Positions 1-9,440 of a stretch of DNA of 64,000 nt are shown one piece after another (position 1 is the stretch's first letter; each line of letters begins with the position of its first letter). The stretch comes from JAGPUQ01 sp963708735 (GTDB lineage Bacteria > Pseudomonadota > Gammaproteobacteria > Pseudomonadales > Porticoccaceae): contig CAVPTW010000035.1 of assembly GCA_963708735.1 (NCBI GenBank), forward strand, positions 62,001 to 126,000, in the 5' to 3' direction. A program made the position numbers and the translations under genes. The notes beneath the pieces are model-generated. The model was not told the DNA's origin. It did not search any database and worked only from the letters and a program-made list of their open reading frames with translations.

Positions 1-83
1 ACATAGTCCGCGACCTTGCGCTCCGACTTGCGCAGCCTGACGTGGGCATCGTTGATGGTGCGGGTCAATTCGGCGGGCTTCAC
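1..83 (-). CDS. RpiR-family transcriptional regulator, N-terminal fragment
   Basis: Only the first 27 or so codons lie inside the window, so this is a partial gene running off the left edge. From a GTG start the peptide reads VKPAELTRTINDAHVRLRKS followed by ERKVADYV. The pattern LRKSERKVADYV is the hallmark start of the RpiR helix-turn-helix domain (HexR, RpiR and relatives), which controls sugar-phosphate metabolism. A GGAG lies six bases before the GTG, which supports that start, although the frame stays open further upstream. The gene diverges from uvrD. The sugar-isomerase effector domain cannot be seen, so the specific regulator is not assignable. Confidence 0.6.
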   Translation of the reverse strand, partial: MKPAELTRTINDAHVRLRKSERKVADY

Positions 84-370
84 CGGCCACTCCGTCGCGG
101 ACAGGCGCGATTGTAGTTTATTCCCGGCCGGTCCCAGGCTGCGCCAGCGCGATCCTGCGGGTGGCCGGAATGCGGGCGCTGCCGATCCATCGGACAACAT
201 CACCGTGGCGAGCAAAGGATCGCCATGGCGGGCAAAGACCCAGGTATTCAAGCGCATGAAGCACCGGAAATACGACCGGTTGCGTGTGTAGTCCCGCGTG
301 CCGGCGCGGGCTGCCTTGTCCTTTTGCGCCTGGGGCGCCGGCAAAACCATTAATCGGGGGTGGCCTTTGT

Positions 371-376
371 TAGAAT
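371..376 (+). promoter_or_regulatory. Candidate -10 element placed for leaderless uvrD transcription
   Basis: The hexamer TAGAAT ends six bases before the uvrD ATG, so transcription would be expected to start at or next to the start codon. No Shine-Dalgarno-like purine run lies between them. The -35 region is poor (CATTAA at the expected place). The remaining sequence between the regulator start and uvrD shows no gene and no other clear signal. Confidence 0.35.
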
Positions 377-382
377 CCCGCC

Positions 383-2569
383 ATGAACCTGTCCCCCATT
401 CTCGATCCCCTCAACGACGCCCAGCGCGCGGCGGTCGCCCACGACACCGGCCACCTGATCGTGCTGGCCGGTGCCGGCAGCGGCAAGACCCGGGTGCTGG
501 TGCACCGCATCGCCTGGCTGGTGCGCGGTGCCGGCGTTGCGCCCCAGGGCATCCTGGCCGTCACCTTCACCAACAAGGCGGCGCGGGAGATGCGCGAGCG
601 CCTGGCCGATCTCCTGGGCAGGGCGGCGCAAGGCATGTGGGTCGGCACTTTCCACGGCCTGGCCCATCGCCTGCTGAAAACCCACTGGCGCGATGCCGGG
701 CTCACGGAAAATTTCCAGATCCTCGATGCCGACGATCAGTTGCGGCTGATCAAGCGGGTCTACGCCGCGCGCGGGCTGGATCCGGAACGCTGGCCGCCGC
801 GCCAGGCGCAGTGGTACATCAACGCCCAGAAAGACGAGGGCCTGCGGCCCCAGCACATCCAGGAGACCGGCGATCCCTTCGTCGCGGCCATGCTGGGGGT
901 CTACCGCGACTACGAGGCCGCCTGCGCCCGCGGCGGCGTGGTGGACTTCGGCGAGCTCCTGCTGCGCGCCCACGAGCTCTGGCTGCGCCACCCGGAACTG
1001 CTCGCCCATTACCAGCAGCGCTTCGGCCATCTGCTGGTGGACGAATTTCAGGACACCAACGCCATTCAGTACGCCTGGCTGCGCCTGTTGGCGGGGGAAT
1101 CGGGCCGGGTGACGGTGGTTGGCGACGACGACCAGTCCATCTACGGCTGGCGCGGCGCACGGATCGAGAACCTCCGCGATTTCAGCCGCCACTTTGCCGG
1201 TGCGAGCACGGTACGACTGGAGCAGAACTACCGCTCCACCGCCACCATTCTCGATGCCGCCAACGCGGTCATTGCCCATAACGCCGGGCGCATGGGGAAA
1301 GAGCTCTGGACCAGCGGCGAGCGCGGCGAGCCCATTTCCGTCTACGCGGCCTACAACGAACAGGACGAAGCGCGCTTTATCGCCGAGCGCATCCAGGCCT
1401 GGCTCGCCGCCGGTGGCAGTTGCGACGAAGTCGCCCTGCTCTACCGCTCCAACGCCCAGTCGCGGGTGCTGGAAGAGGCGCTGTTGCGCGCCGCCATTCC
1501 CTACCGGATTCACGGCGGCCACCGCTTCTACGAGCGGCTGGAGATCCGCAACGCCCTCGCCTACCTGCGCCTGCTGGTCAATCCCGACGACGACGCGGCG
1601 GTGGAGCGGGTGCTCAATACGCCGACCCGTGGCATCGGCGAGCGCACCGTCGCGCAGCTGCGCGAAGTCGCCCGCGCGGGCGGCATTTCCCTTTGGCAGG
1701 TGCTGCGCAATGGCGTTGGCGACCTGCCGGCGCGTGCCGCCGGCGCGGTGCGCGGTTTCACCGCGCTGATCGAAGAATTGCGCGCCGACGTCGATCGCTT
1801 CGACTTGGCAGAGCTGGCCGACCGGATGCTGGCGCGCACCGGATTGCTCGAATTCCACCGTCGCGAAACCGGTGAACGCGGTGCCGCCCGCGGCGAAAAC
1901 CTGGACGAACTGGTCAGTGCCTGCCGTGCCTTTGTGCCGGAAGCGCCGGACCAACCCCTGCTGCCGCAGTTTCTCGATGCCGCCGCGCTCGATGCGGGCG
2001 ACGCCCAGGCCGAGGGCGATACCGCCGCCGTGCAGTTGATGACGCTCCATTCCGCCAAGGGGCTCGAATTTCCGCTGGTGTTCATGGCGGGTGTGGAGGA
2101 AAACCTGTTTCCCCACAAGATGTCCCTCGACGAACCCGGGCGCCTCGAAGAAGAGCGGCGGCTGTGCTATGTGGGCATCACCCGCGCCATGACCAAGCTG
2201 TATCTGACCTGGGCCGAGACGCGCAATCTTCACGGCCGCGAACAGTTCAACACGCCGTCGCGGTTTCTGCGCGATATTCCCGCGGAGCTGCTCGAAGAAG
2301 TGCGCCTGCGCGCCACCATCACCCGGCCGGTCAGTTTCGCGGCGCGCCCCGTGAGTTACGCCACCCGGCCCTCCAGCGGCACCGCCAGGCTCGCCGACAA
2401 TGGCACCGGCTTCGTGTTGGGGCAGCGGGTCGCGCACAAAAAATTCGGCGAAGGCGTGGTGCTGGGTTTCGAAGGTCTGGGTCCGCAGGCCCGGGTCCAG
2501 GTCAACTTCCGCAGCGGCGGCGCCAAATGGCTGGTGATGCAGTTTGCCGGACTGAGCGCACTTTCGTAG
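383..2569 (+). CDS. uvrD: DNA helicase II (UvrD, superfamily 1A)
   Basis: This 728-residue protein matches the length of E. coli UvrD (720). It unwinds DNA 3' to 5' with ATP in nucleotide excision repair and mismatch repair. Visible helicase motifs are motif I AGAGSGKT (residues 29-36), motif Ia TFTNKAA, motif II VDEFQD near residue 219, motif III VGDDDQSIYGWRGA near 250, motif IV LEQNYRS, motif V LMTLHSAKGLEF and motif VI VGITRA. The C-terminus has the VAHKKFGEGVVLG segment typical of the UvrD/PcrA tail that contacts RNA polymerase and partner proteins. The gene stands alone and converges on the sensor kinase gene that follows. Confidence 0.96.
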   Translation: MNLSPILDPLNDAQRAAVAHDTGHLIVLAGAGSGKTRVLVHRIAWLVRGAGVAPQGILAVTFTNKAAREMRERLADLLGRAAQGMWVGTFHGLAHRLLKTHWRDAGLTENFQILDADDQLRLIKRVYAARGLDPERWPPRQAQWYINAQKDEGLRPQHIQETGDPFVAAMLGVYRDYEAACARGGVVDFGELLLRAHELWLRHPELLAHYQQRFGHLLVDEFQDTNAIQYAWLRLLAGESGRVTVVGDDDQSIYGWRGARIENLRDFSRHFAGASTVRLEQNYRSTATILDAANAVIAHNAGRMGKELWTSGERGEPISVYAAYNEQDEARFIAERIQAWLAAGGSCDEVALLYRSNAQSRVLEEALLRAAIPYRIHGGHRFYERLEIRNALAYLRLLVNPDDDAAVERVLNTPTRGIGERTVAQLREVARAGGISLWQVLRNGVGDLPARAAGAVRGFTALIEELRADVDRFDLAELADRMLARTGLLEFHRRETGERGAARGENLDELVSACRAFVPEAPDQPLLPQFLDAAALDAGDAQAEGDTAAVQLMTLHSAKGLEFPLVFMAGVEENLFPHKMSLDEPGRLEEERRLCYVGITRAMTKLYLTWAETRNLHGREQFNTPSRFLRDIPAELLEEVRLRATITRPVSFAARPVSYATRPSSGTARLADNGTGFVLGQRVAHKKFGEGVVLGFEGLGPQARVQVNFRSGGAKWLVMQFAGLSALS

Positions 2570-2640
2570 CCGTCATCGTTACCGCCGCCCAGGCGGTCGC
2601 GCGGTTGACGGCATGGTTCCACGAGGTTTTCAACTACCGG

Positions 2641-5295
2641 CTAGACCGTCCCCGGACAGGCACGTCGGCGCGCGGTCAGGTTCTCCTGGCGCAGTTCCAC
2701 CAGGATCGCGGTGGCGCGCGCCGCATCCCCAACGCGTACCAGTGCGTGGAGAATGCGCGCCAGCTTCTCGATTTCACCCAGGCGATAGACCGCGACGATA
2801 CCGGCCAGTTGATGACAGGCTTCGCGGGCGCCGTCGAGATCGGCGTTGGCCAGGAACTCATGAATGCGCGACACCAGACGCTCGACTTCATCGAAATAGG
2901 GCTCTCTGGGCATGCTGTCGCCGCTGCCAAACCATTCGGCGGCGAGTGCACCCGTACGCCCGGAGAGTTGGAGCAATGCTTCCAGCAGTTGGCGTTCGTC
3001 GTAGGGTTTGCACAGTACACGCTCCACCCGAACCCGGCCCAGCTCGCGCCCCGCGTCGAGCAGTTGGTCGGCAGTCAGTACCACCACCGGGGTTGCCGCA
3101 TTGAGCATGCCGGGTTGCTGGATTTGCAGCAGGGCACCAATCCCGGTGATCTCGGGCATGTGAACGTCCATGAGAATGACGTCGAACTTCTGTGCCCGGC
3201 AGGCGGCGATGGCCGCGCGCCCGTCGGGAACCGCCCGATGAGTACAACCGGTGCGCTCCAGCAAGGTCGTGAGCAACAGGCGACTGAAGTCATTGTCCTC
3301 CGCTACCAGCACCTGAATGCCGTTGAGGTCGGCAGATGCCGGTGACCGCACTACCGTATTGGCCATGGCGTCGGCGAGATCCCGGATCCCGGCGGGCTTG
3401 CCAAGCCAGCGGGCGTGGGCGTGGCGCTCGATGAGATCTCGCGGGATGGTTTCATGCAGGACGTGAAGCGGCAACTGAACGACGATCGGGCAGTGCAATT
3501 CGTCGAGGGTGTGACGCAGCGACAGGAGCTGACGTCCGGGCGGCTCGTTCAGCGACCAATTGAACACCAGTGCCGCGGGCGCGCCCGCGGCGATGGCGTC
3601 GATCAGGTCGTCGAAGGATGCCAGCGTGCGCACATCGGCGAACAGGCGCTGCAACGCTGACCGCGTGCTGCTGCGTCCCAGTTCGTTGACGTCATAGACC
3701 AGAACCTGACCCGTGAGCCAGGGTGGTGGTGCCGCCGGGCGCCACTGGAACGGCAAGATGACATGAAATTCGCTGCCCGCGTCCGGACCGCTGCGGAGCT
3801 CGATGGTGCCGCCCAGCAATTCCACCCGGCGATGGACGATGGCGAGGCCGAGCCCGGTGCCGCCGAAGCGGCGGGCAATACTGGTATCGGCCTGCACGAA
3901 AGCGTCGAATATCTGCTGCTGCTGGTCGGGGCTGATGCCGATCCCGGTGTCACTCACGGCGATGGACAGCGCGCCGGTTTCCGTCAGGCTACAGCGCACC
4001 AGCACATGACCGCGGGCAGTAAATTTGACCGCGTTGCCCATCAGGTTGCCGAGAATCTGCCGCAGCCACTTGGCGTGGCCAATGGCGCTGGCAGGGATCT
4101 CGGGATGGATGTCCAGAAAAACTTCCACGTCTTTGGCGTGGGCGGTGGGCGCAAGCAGACGCACGCAATCCTCGATGCATTCCAGCACGTCAAAGGGCTC
4201 GGCGCGGCTGGTTTCGGCACCGGCCTGGAGCTTGGTGAACTCGAGAATGTCGTCGATCATCGCCAGCAGCGATACCGACGCCTGATCGATGATGCGGCAA
4301 TAATGGCGATCCGCCGTGTCCAGCAGATTGCGTTCCAGCAGGCGCACGAAGCCCTGGATCGAGGTCAGCGGGGTGCGCAATTCGTGGCTCATCCGCGCCA
4401 GGAACTCGGTCTTGGCGCGGTTGGCCGTCTCCGCCCGTTCACCGGCGATTTCCAGTTCCTGGTTCTTGATCCGCAACGCGTCGAGGGAGTCCGAAAGATC
4501 CCGGGTCGCCTGCGCCACCTGCTGCTGGAGATCGAGCTGGCTGCGCTCCACCGAATCGGCGAGATGATTTATACCGGCAGCCAGATGCGCGAGCTCATCG
4601 CGCGTGGTGGCACGCGCGCGCGCGGCGAGATTTCCCTGCCGGAGCTGCATGACGGTGTTGGTGAGGTCGCGAATGGGGGTGACGACGGAGCGCGACAACA
4701 CCAAGGCCATCAACAGCGCGCTCCCCAGTACAGCGGCACCGATGCCGATACTGCTGACCACGGTGGCGTGCTGGGCGCGCCGTGCCGCGGAGAGGTCCAT
4801 CGCGATCACCACCCAGCCCAGTGGCGCGCGGGGGGAGGGGGTGCTGGCGGCGGCCGGATAGTCGTCGACCTCCATGGGTGCCGCATAGACCCCGCGCTCC
4901 AGAACCAGCACATCGCCCACTTCACGGGGCGCCGCCCCCAGGGGTCGGGTCAGATCCAGATCCTGCGTAGATACCGGAAAGGCAGCGCTCGCGACCATGA
5001 TTTGGCGCTGCCCATCAAGGAAGCTGGCGCCGCGAATCCCGGGAATTGCCGCGATGGTGTCCGCCATGTTTTGCAGCAGTGAGAGATTGCTGGAGTAGAG
5101 CGCGAAATCCACGGTACTCGACAAATAGTCGATTATCCGCGCGCCGGATTCCTCCACCCTGCGCAGGATGTCGCCGTGCCGGCTGTGGATGCTGTAGGCG
5201 GTCAGCAGCGCGGTGATCAGGAGCAGCGGCAGGGAGCCGATCAGCAGCAGTCGCACGCGCAGATTGCGGCGAATGTCGAAGGCAGAGAAATTCAT
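2641..5295 (-). CDS. BarA/GacS-like hybrid sensor histidine kinase with receiver and Hpt
   Basis: This 884-residue inner-membrane kinase has a transmembrane helix at about 14-33, a periplasmic domain to about 175 and a second helix near 180-200. These are followed by HAMP, a HisKA domain with SHELRT (His304), an HATPase domain (NAVKF, SDTGIGI, GGTGLGL), a degenerate receiver-like segment, a true receiver with LMDVHMP (Asp710) and a C-terminal Hpt domain with CHQLAG (His828). The order is that of BarA and GacS, and the N-terminal half resembles CHASE8-type periplasmic sensors. The start overlaps the stop of the upstream binding-protein gene by four bases, so the two are translationally coupled. 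That coupling, and a TonB receptor further upstream, argues that this is a dedicated sensor of that set and not the global GacS. The cognate response regulator is not in the window. Confidence 0.85.
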   Translation of the reverse strand: MNFSAFDIRRNLRVRLLLIGSLPLLLITALLTAYSIHSRHGDILRRVEESGARIIDYLSSTVDFALYSSNLSLLQNMADTIAAIPGIRGASFLDGQRQIMVASAAFPVSTQDLDLTRPLGAAPREVGDVLVLERGVYAAPMEVDDYPAAASTPSPRAPLGWVVIAMDLSAARRAQHATVVSSIGIGAAVLGSALLMALVLSRSVVTPIRDLTNTVMQLRQGNLAARARATTRDELAHLAAGINHLADSVERSQLDLQQQVAQATRDLSDSLDALRIKNQELEIAGERAETANRAKTEFLARMSHELRTPLTSIQGFVRLLERNLLDTADRHYCRIIDQASVSLLAMIDDILEFTKLQAGAETSRAEPFDVLECIEDCVRLLAPTAHAKDVEVFLDIHPEIPASAIGHAKWLRQILGNLMGNAVKFTARGHVLVRCSLTETGALSIAVSDTGIGISPDQQQQIFDAFVQADTSIARRFGGTGLGLAIVHRRVELLGGTIELRSGPDAGSEFHVILPFQWRPAAPPPWLTGQVLVYDVNELGRSSTRSALQRLFADVRTLASFDDLIDAIAAGAPAALVFNWSLNEPPGRQLLSLRHTLDELHCPIVVQLPLHVLHETIPRDLIERHAHARWLGKPAGIRDLADAMANTVVRSPASADLNGIQVLVAEDNDFSRLLLTTLLERTGCTHRAVPDGRAAIAACRAQKFDVILMDVHMPEITGIGALLQIQQPGMLNAATPVVVLTADQLLDAGRELGRVRVERVLCKPYDERQLLEALLQLSGRTGALAAEWFGSGDSMPREPYFDEVERLVSRIHEFLANADLDGAREACHQLAGIVAVYRLGEIEKLARILHALVRVGDAARATAILVELRQENLTARRRACPGTV

Positions 5296-6239
5296 GGTTG
5301 TTCACCCAGCGCGGCGGCATACCGGGCATACAACGCCGCGGTGGCCGGCAGGACAATGCCCAGGGTATCGGCCACGGCGGCGTTGGTGGTCAGGGTGTAA
5401 TAACGCGGCTGAAGCATGCCGGGCGGGAACCGTCCGTGCGCCAGCCGTTCGGCGACGAGTTCGGCGCCCTGCCGGCCGATATTTTCCGGAGTCGAGGACA
5501 CGGACGCCAGCGCGCCGGCGTCCGTGTAGGCGCGGGAAAAACCGATTATCGGAATCCTGGCACGAAAACTCAATTGCAGCAGCCATCGGGCTACCGCGCG
5601 ATTGAAATCGGCGCTATCGGGCAGTACCACGACCACCTGTGTCGCGTTGATCAATGGCGATAGCGTGGCAATCGGATTGTCCCCGGGCCTGAGGACACCG
5701 ATCCGTGGCTCAAAACCCAGTGCGGCCGCGTCGGTCTCGAGAACGGCGCGATGCTTGTGGGAAATGGATCCCAGCACCACGGACAGGGTGCGAGCTTCCG
5801 GCACCAGCAGGCGCGCCAGAACCAGCAGACGGCGTGGCGGTTGGTCGATCGCCACGGTGGTCTGGTTGCCCAGATCGGGATCGCGCGCGCTCTGCTCCTG
5901 CCAGAAATCGCTGGTCACGAACAGGTGCAGGGCCGCCCGGTCCGGGTAGCGCGCCCGTATTTCGGTAAGCGCCTGGGATCCGATGCTGACCAGGGTATCT
6001 TCCTCGGGCCAGCTCCCCATCCGGGTGTGAACGCTGACGACCGCCTCGGGCACCAGTAGCCGGAGATGGCGCTGGAGGCTGACGGCGGTCTCCTGATAAT
6101 ACGGCAGGTCGTCCGCGAGCAGCAGGCGGACCGCGGCGCTCGCCGGGAACGGCGCGCCGCCGCACAGCAACAGCACCAGGAACCACCAGGCGGTGCATGA
6201 TCCGTGGCGTCCCCCTCTGCTGTAGCCGGCCTCTCTCAC
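5292..6239 (-). CDS. Periplasmic ABC-type substrate-binding protein without a transporter
   Basis: The protein has 315 residues. A hydrophobic signal sequence (WWFLVLLLCGG ... ASA) sits near residues 18-35, after a short arginine-containing leader. The remainder is a two-lobed fold of the type seen in the uncharacterised ABC substrate-binding family (PF04392-like), with segments such as TLVSIGSQAL and IPIIGFSRAYTDAGALASVS. No permease or ATPase gene is nearby. Instead the gene lies between a TonB-dependent receptor and a hybrid kinase whose ATG overlaps its stop codon. I infer that it presents a ligand to the kinase. The start is GTG with AGGGAG eight bases upstream. A paralogue occupies the same position in the second module at 34438. 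Confidence 0.75.
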   Translation of the reverse strand: MREAGYSRGGRHGSCTAWWFLVLLLCGGAPFPASAAVRLLLADDLPYYQETAVSLQRHLRLLVPEAVVSVHTRMGSWPEEDTLVSIGSQALTEIRARYPDRAALHLFVTSDFWQEQSARDPDLGNQTTVAIDQPPRRLLVLARLLVPEARTLSVVLGSISHKHRAVLETDAAALGFEPRIGVLRPGDNPIATLSPLINATQVVVVLPDSADFNRAVARWLLQLSFRARIPIIGFSRAYTDAGALASVSSTPENIGRQGAELVAERLAHGRFPPGMLQPRYYTLTTNAAVADTLGIVLPATAALYARYAAALGEQP

Positions 6240-6302
6240 TAACCGAACTCCCTGTCCGCAGGTTTATTCCCATCTACGCAGGCGACTGCCGCCTATTCGG
6301 TA

Positions 6303-8368
6303 TCAATCGGGAAAATCCAGCCGGGCGCGCAGATAAACGGCCGTGTCGAACCTGTTTTCCTGGTTGAACTCGGAATAGTCCCGCCCGAGATTCTGTGCCA
6401 CCAACTGCACGTCGCCTTTGCTTGAACCCGCCTTGAAATGCCATGTGGCCTGGGCATCGACCCGGGTAAATGGGCTGATCGGGTTGCCGTTACGCCAATC
6501 CACGGCACTTTGCGAGTAAACAAAAATGCCAAAATCGAGCGCATCGGACCAGCGATGGTTCATCAATAGACCACCGGAATGACGCGGGGTGCCGCCATCG
6601 AAGTCCCTGATCTGTAGAACAGGGTCGAAGCGGGCCACGCGCCGGCTATTGAGATCCTGATTGGCATAGTGCAGCCGGAACCAGGTGCGCGGCGAAAGAT
6701 GGTAGATGGCCTGTGCTTCGGCGCCGGCGGTATTCCAGCGTGCGACATTGTCGCGCACCAGGCGCTCGCCGTCGAAAAAGGGCGGCGACGGCACAATCGA
6801 CTCGCGGTAGTCGTCCAGTCCGTCCCGCACCTGTTCGCGAAACAGCTTGATATCGAAGTCGATGCCCTGCTCGGGAAAGCGGGCCAGGTAGGCCAGTTCC
6901 AGGCTGTTGATGCGCTCGGCGCTCAGATTTGCGACTACCCGGCGCTGGTCGTCCGCGATCACATTGCCCAGGCGAACAAGTTGACGCTCGTCCGCTTCCG
7001 TGACGGAAGGGGCACGCTCGCCGCGCGCGTTGCTCAGGCGCAGTGTGTGATTCGGGCGCAGATCGTAGCTGACGGACAGACGCGGCGACACCAGCATCCC
7101 GATCGCGGTTTTTTCCAGCATCGCCCCGGTGGAAATCGCCACGTCGGCGACCGGCAGCCACTCGCTGTGGGCGAACAGGCGGAAGCGTTGCTCGTCGTGC
7201 GTGGCGCCATCGTCGAAGAAGAACCGGCTGTCGACGCCATCCCAGCGCATCCCCACACCCCACACGCCGGTCAGCGAGTCGGATAACCGTATGCGCTGCA
7301 GGGCTTCGAGATCGTAACGTTCGGACGCGATGGTGTGAAAACCCTGCACCGAGTGCTGGTCCGGAATTCCCAGCAACAGCGGCACACTGGCAGGATCGAC
7401 GCCGAGCATGGCGGATATCGGGCCCAGATCGCGTACGCCATAGTGCGCAGATAGTTGTGATAGAAGGTCAACTCGAAATCGCTGGCATCGGACAGTTGAT
7501 GCTCCCAGGCAGCGCGCTGGTACTGGCTGTAGTAACGCACCGGCAGATATTCGTTCAGCCGGTCGGCATCGCCGAACACCGTGTCCTGGCGGCTGAAACC
7601 GCCGTCGAAATGGAGGGTGTCGGCGAGGGTGGGGGTGTAGGTGGAGCGCAGTCCGAGGTTCCAGGTTTCGGCGCCGTCGTCGGGCCCGGCAGCGTTAAAG
7701 TTGCGAAAACCGTTGTTGTGGTCGAAGCCCAGGGACACGCGGTAATTGAAATCCTCGATCTGGCCGTTGTGACGTACGGCCATCTGTTGGGTGTTCCGCT
7801 CACCCGTGGTCGCGCGGACACGGGTGCCCCGGTCCTGGACCGCCGACCGGGTGATGATGTTGACCGCGCCCGCAAAGGCGTTGGAGCCGTGCGCCGCGGC
7901 GCTGGGGCCGCGCACGATCTCGATGCGATCGATGTCGTCGAGATCGAGCCCCAGGGCGCCCCAGACCACGGTGGACTGGATCGGGTCGTACACCGAGCGG
8001 CCGTCCACCATGACCTCAAGATGGTTGGGAAGCTCCCGGCCCTGGCCGTGGTAGTCGATACCGAAGCGGTTGGCATTGGGTGCGTAAGCCTGAAAACCGG
8101 GCACCAGCCGGAACACATCCACCCAGTTCATGGCGCCCGCCGCGCGCAACATGGCGGCGGTAATCACCGTGACGCTGGCGGGTGCGCGGGCGGCGGTTTG
8201 CGGGAAGCGGCTCACCACGGTCTGGAGCGGAATCTCGCCCAGCAGATCGGTTTCGCTGAGTGCGCCGGACTGGGCGTGCGCGGTGCCGAGCGGCATCGCG
8301 ACCAACCCGATGGTGGTGAAGATGATTCCGCAGCGGAGCCGGGGCGGGCGTTTGTTCTTCTTGAGCAT
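6303..8368 (-). pseudogene. TonB-dependent outer-membrane receptor, frameshifted
   Basis: Two overlapping reading frames together give one receptor of about 688 residues. The N-terminal frame has a signal peptide (start at MLKKNKRPP, ending AHAQS), and a plug domain with DGRSVYDP, IDRIEIVRGPSAAAHGSNAFAGAVNIITR. The C-terminal frame supplies the beta-barrel, ending in RARLDFPD. The frames switch around 7441-7444, where the first reads NYLRT and the second resumes at YGVRDLGPISAM. Adding one base (for example ACC in place of AC) restores a continuous protein of normal length. I call it a pseudogene for form, but a sequencing error is more likely because both halves are intact. It heads the minus-strand set with the binding protein and kinase. 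Confidence 0.75.
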
Positions 8369-8689
8369 GGACCCATTCCTGCCGCTGATGGCGGTGGCGG
8401 CCGCGGGGCATTGTACCGAGGGCATATAAGGTTGCCAGCCGAGCGGGGGTTTGCCGCGCTAAGGTCGCTGCCGGCGTCGCTGCCGGGTTGGCTGACAGCT
8501 CTGGCGCCGGCGTGTACCATTCCGGTCGCTCCACCGCCTCCGGTCAGCGTGGTCGTGAGGGCGCCGCCGCGCCATCGCGCGCGGTGCTTGCGGTCATGAC
8601 CGGGTGTCCGTATCGGCGGGATCGGTGCCCGGATGCCCGCCGCCCACCATCGCCAGGCCATCGCGCAGCCGCCGGCTCTTGAGGTGCCC
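8369..8689. other. Divergent intergenic region
   Basis: This 321-base GC-rich stretch separates the minus-strand receptor from the plus-strand phosphatase operon, so it must hold promoters for both. The receptor start is preceded by AGGA and the phosphatase start by GAGG at suitable distances. I looked for a cobalamin or TPP riboswitch on both strands because a TonB receptor follows, and saw no conserved box. No other gene is convincing here. Confidence 0.4.
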
Positions 8690-9391
8690 ATGAGTGAAAT
8701 TTATTTTGTTCGCCACGGCCAGGCCTCACTGGGCGCGCGCAACTACGACCAGTTGTCGCCGCTCGGCTGGGAGCAGGCGCGCTGGCTGGGCGAACACTAC
8801 CGTGCGCGCGGTCTCGACTTCGACCGCGTCATCGTGGGCGACATGCAGCGCCACAAGGAAACCTTGCAGGGCATCGGGGAGGGCATGGGGCGCAGGTTCG
8901 ATCCGGTCGTGGACCGCCGCCTGAACGAATTCACGTTCCGCCCGGTGATGCGCCTGTACTGCCAGCGCTATCGACCCGAGGTCCCCGAGCCGACCACGGC
9001 GGCGGAATTTTTCGGGATCCTGCCCGAGGTGATGGCGGCCTGGATCGGCGGCGATCTGGATGCCGAACTGGCCGCGCAGGCCGAGCACGGCGGCCAGCGC
9101 ACCGAGACCTGGCGCGAATTCAATGAACGCGTGGTGGCGGGGGTCGAGGCGGCGCGCGCAGGAAGCCACGGCGAGCGCGTGTTGATCGTCTCGTCCGGCG
9201 GACCCAAGTCACTGACCGTCAAGCATGTCATGGGCCTGTCCGACGCCGCCGCCATCGACCTGATGCTGCAAATTCGCAATACCTCGACCACCCGCTTTTT
9301 GAGCGATGGCGATCGCCTGTCGCTGCACACCTTCAACGCGCTCGCCCACATGGAGCGGCCCGATCGCGAGCACGCGATCACCATGGTTTAG
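8690..9391 (+). CDS. Histidine phosphatase family protein
   Basis: The 233-residue protein begins MSEIYFVRHGQASLG, carrying the RHG motif whose histidine is phosphorylated in this superfamily (phosphoglycerate mutase, CobC, SixA). The second histidine and partner residues of these enzymes fall in the region LIVSSGGPKSLTVKHVMGLS, but here SSGG stands where SHGG is usual, so the second catalytic histidine is not obvious. The start was chosen at the ATG preceded by GAGG at nine bases. It opens a run of plus-strand genes for acyl-CoA oxidation, and homologous phosphatases are often found next to acyl-CoA dehydrogenase and APH-kinase genes. The substrate is unknown. Confidence 0.75.
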   Translation: MSEIYFVRHGQASLGARNYDQLSPLGWEQARWLGEHYRARGLDFDRVIVGDMQRHKETLQGIGEGMGRRFDPVVDRRLNEFTFRPVMRLYCQRYRPEVPEPTTAAEFFGILPEVMAAWIGGDLDAELAAQAEHGGQRTETWREFNERVVAGVEAARAGSHGERVLIVSSGGPKSLTVKHVMGLSDAAAIDLMLQIRNTSTTRFLSDGDRLSLHTFNALAHMERPDREHAITMV

Positions 9392-9440
9392 ACCAGCCAT
9401 CCCGTCACCACCCGCTTACTGCCAGAGGACCGATACGCCC

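Noticed and set aside
16..291. A 91-codon frame at the left edge on the plus strand
   Set aside because: It overlaps the recognisable RpiR start on the other strand, and its translation shows no domain.
350..2437. A 695-codon open frame antisense to uvrD
   Set aside because: It mirrors the codon structure of uvrD in GC-rich DNA, has no recognisable domain and covers a clear gene.
8369..8689. Cobalamin or other riboswitch before the TonB receptor
   Set aside because: No conserved box (for example GCCACTG) or plausible multi-stem layout was seen on either strand.
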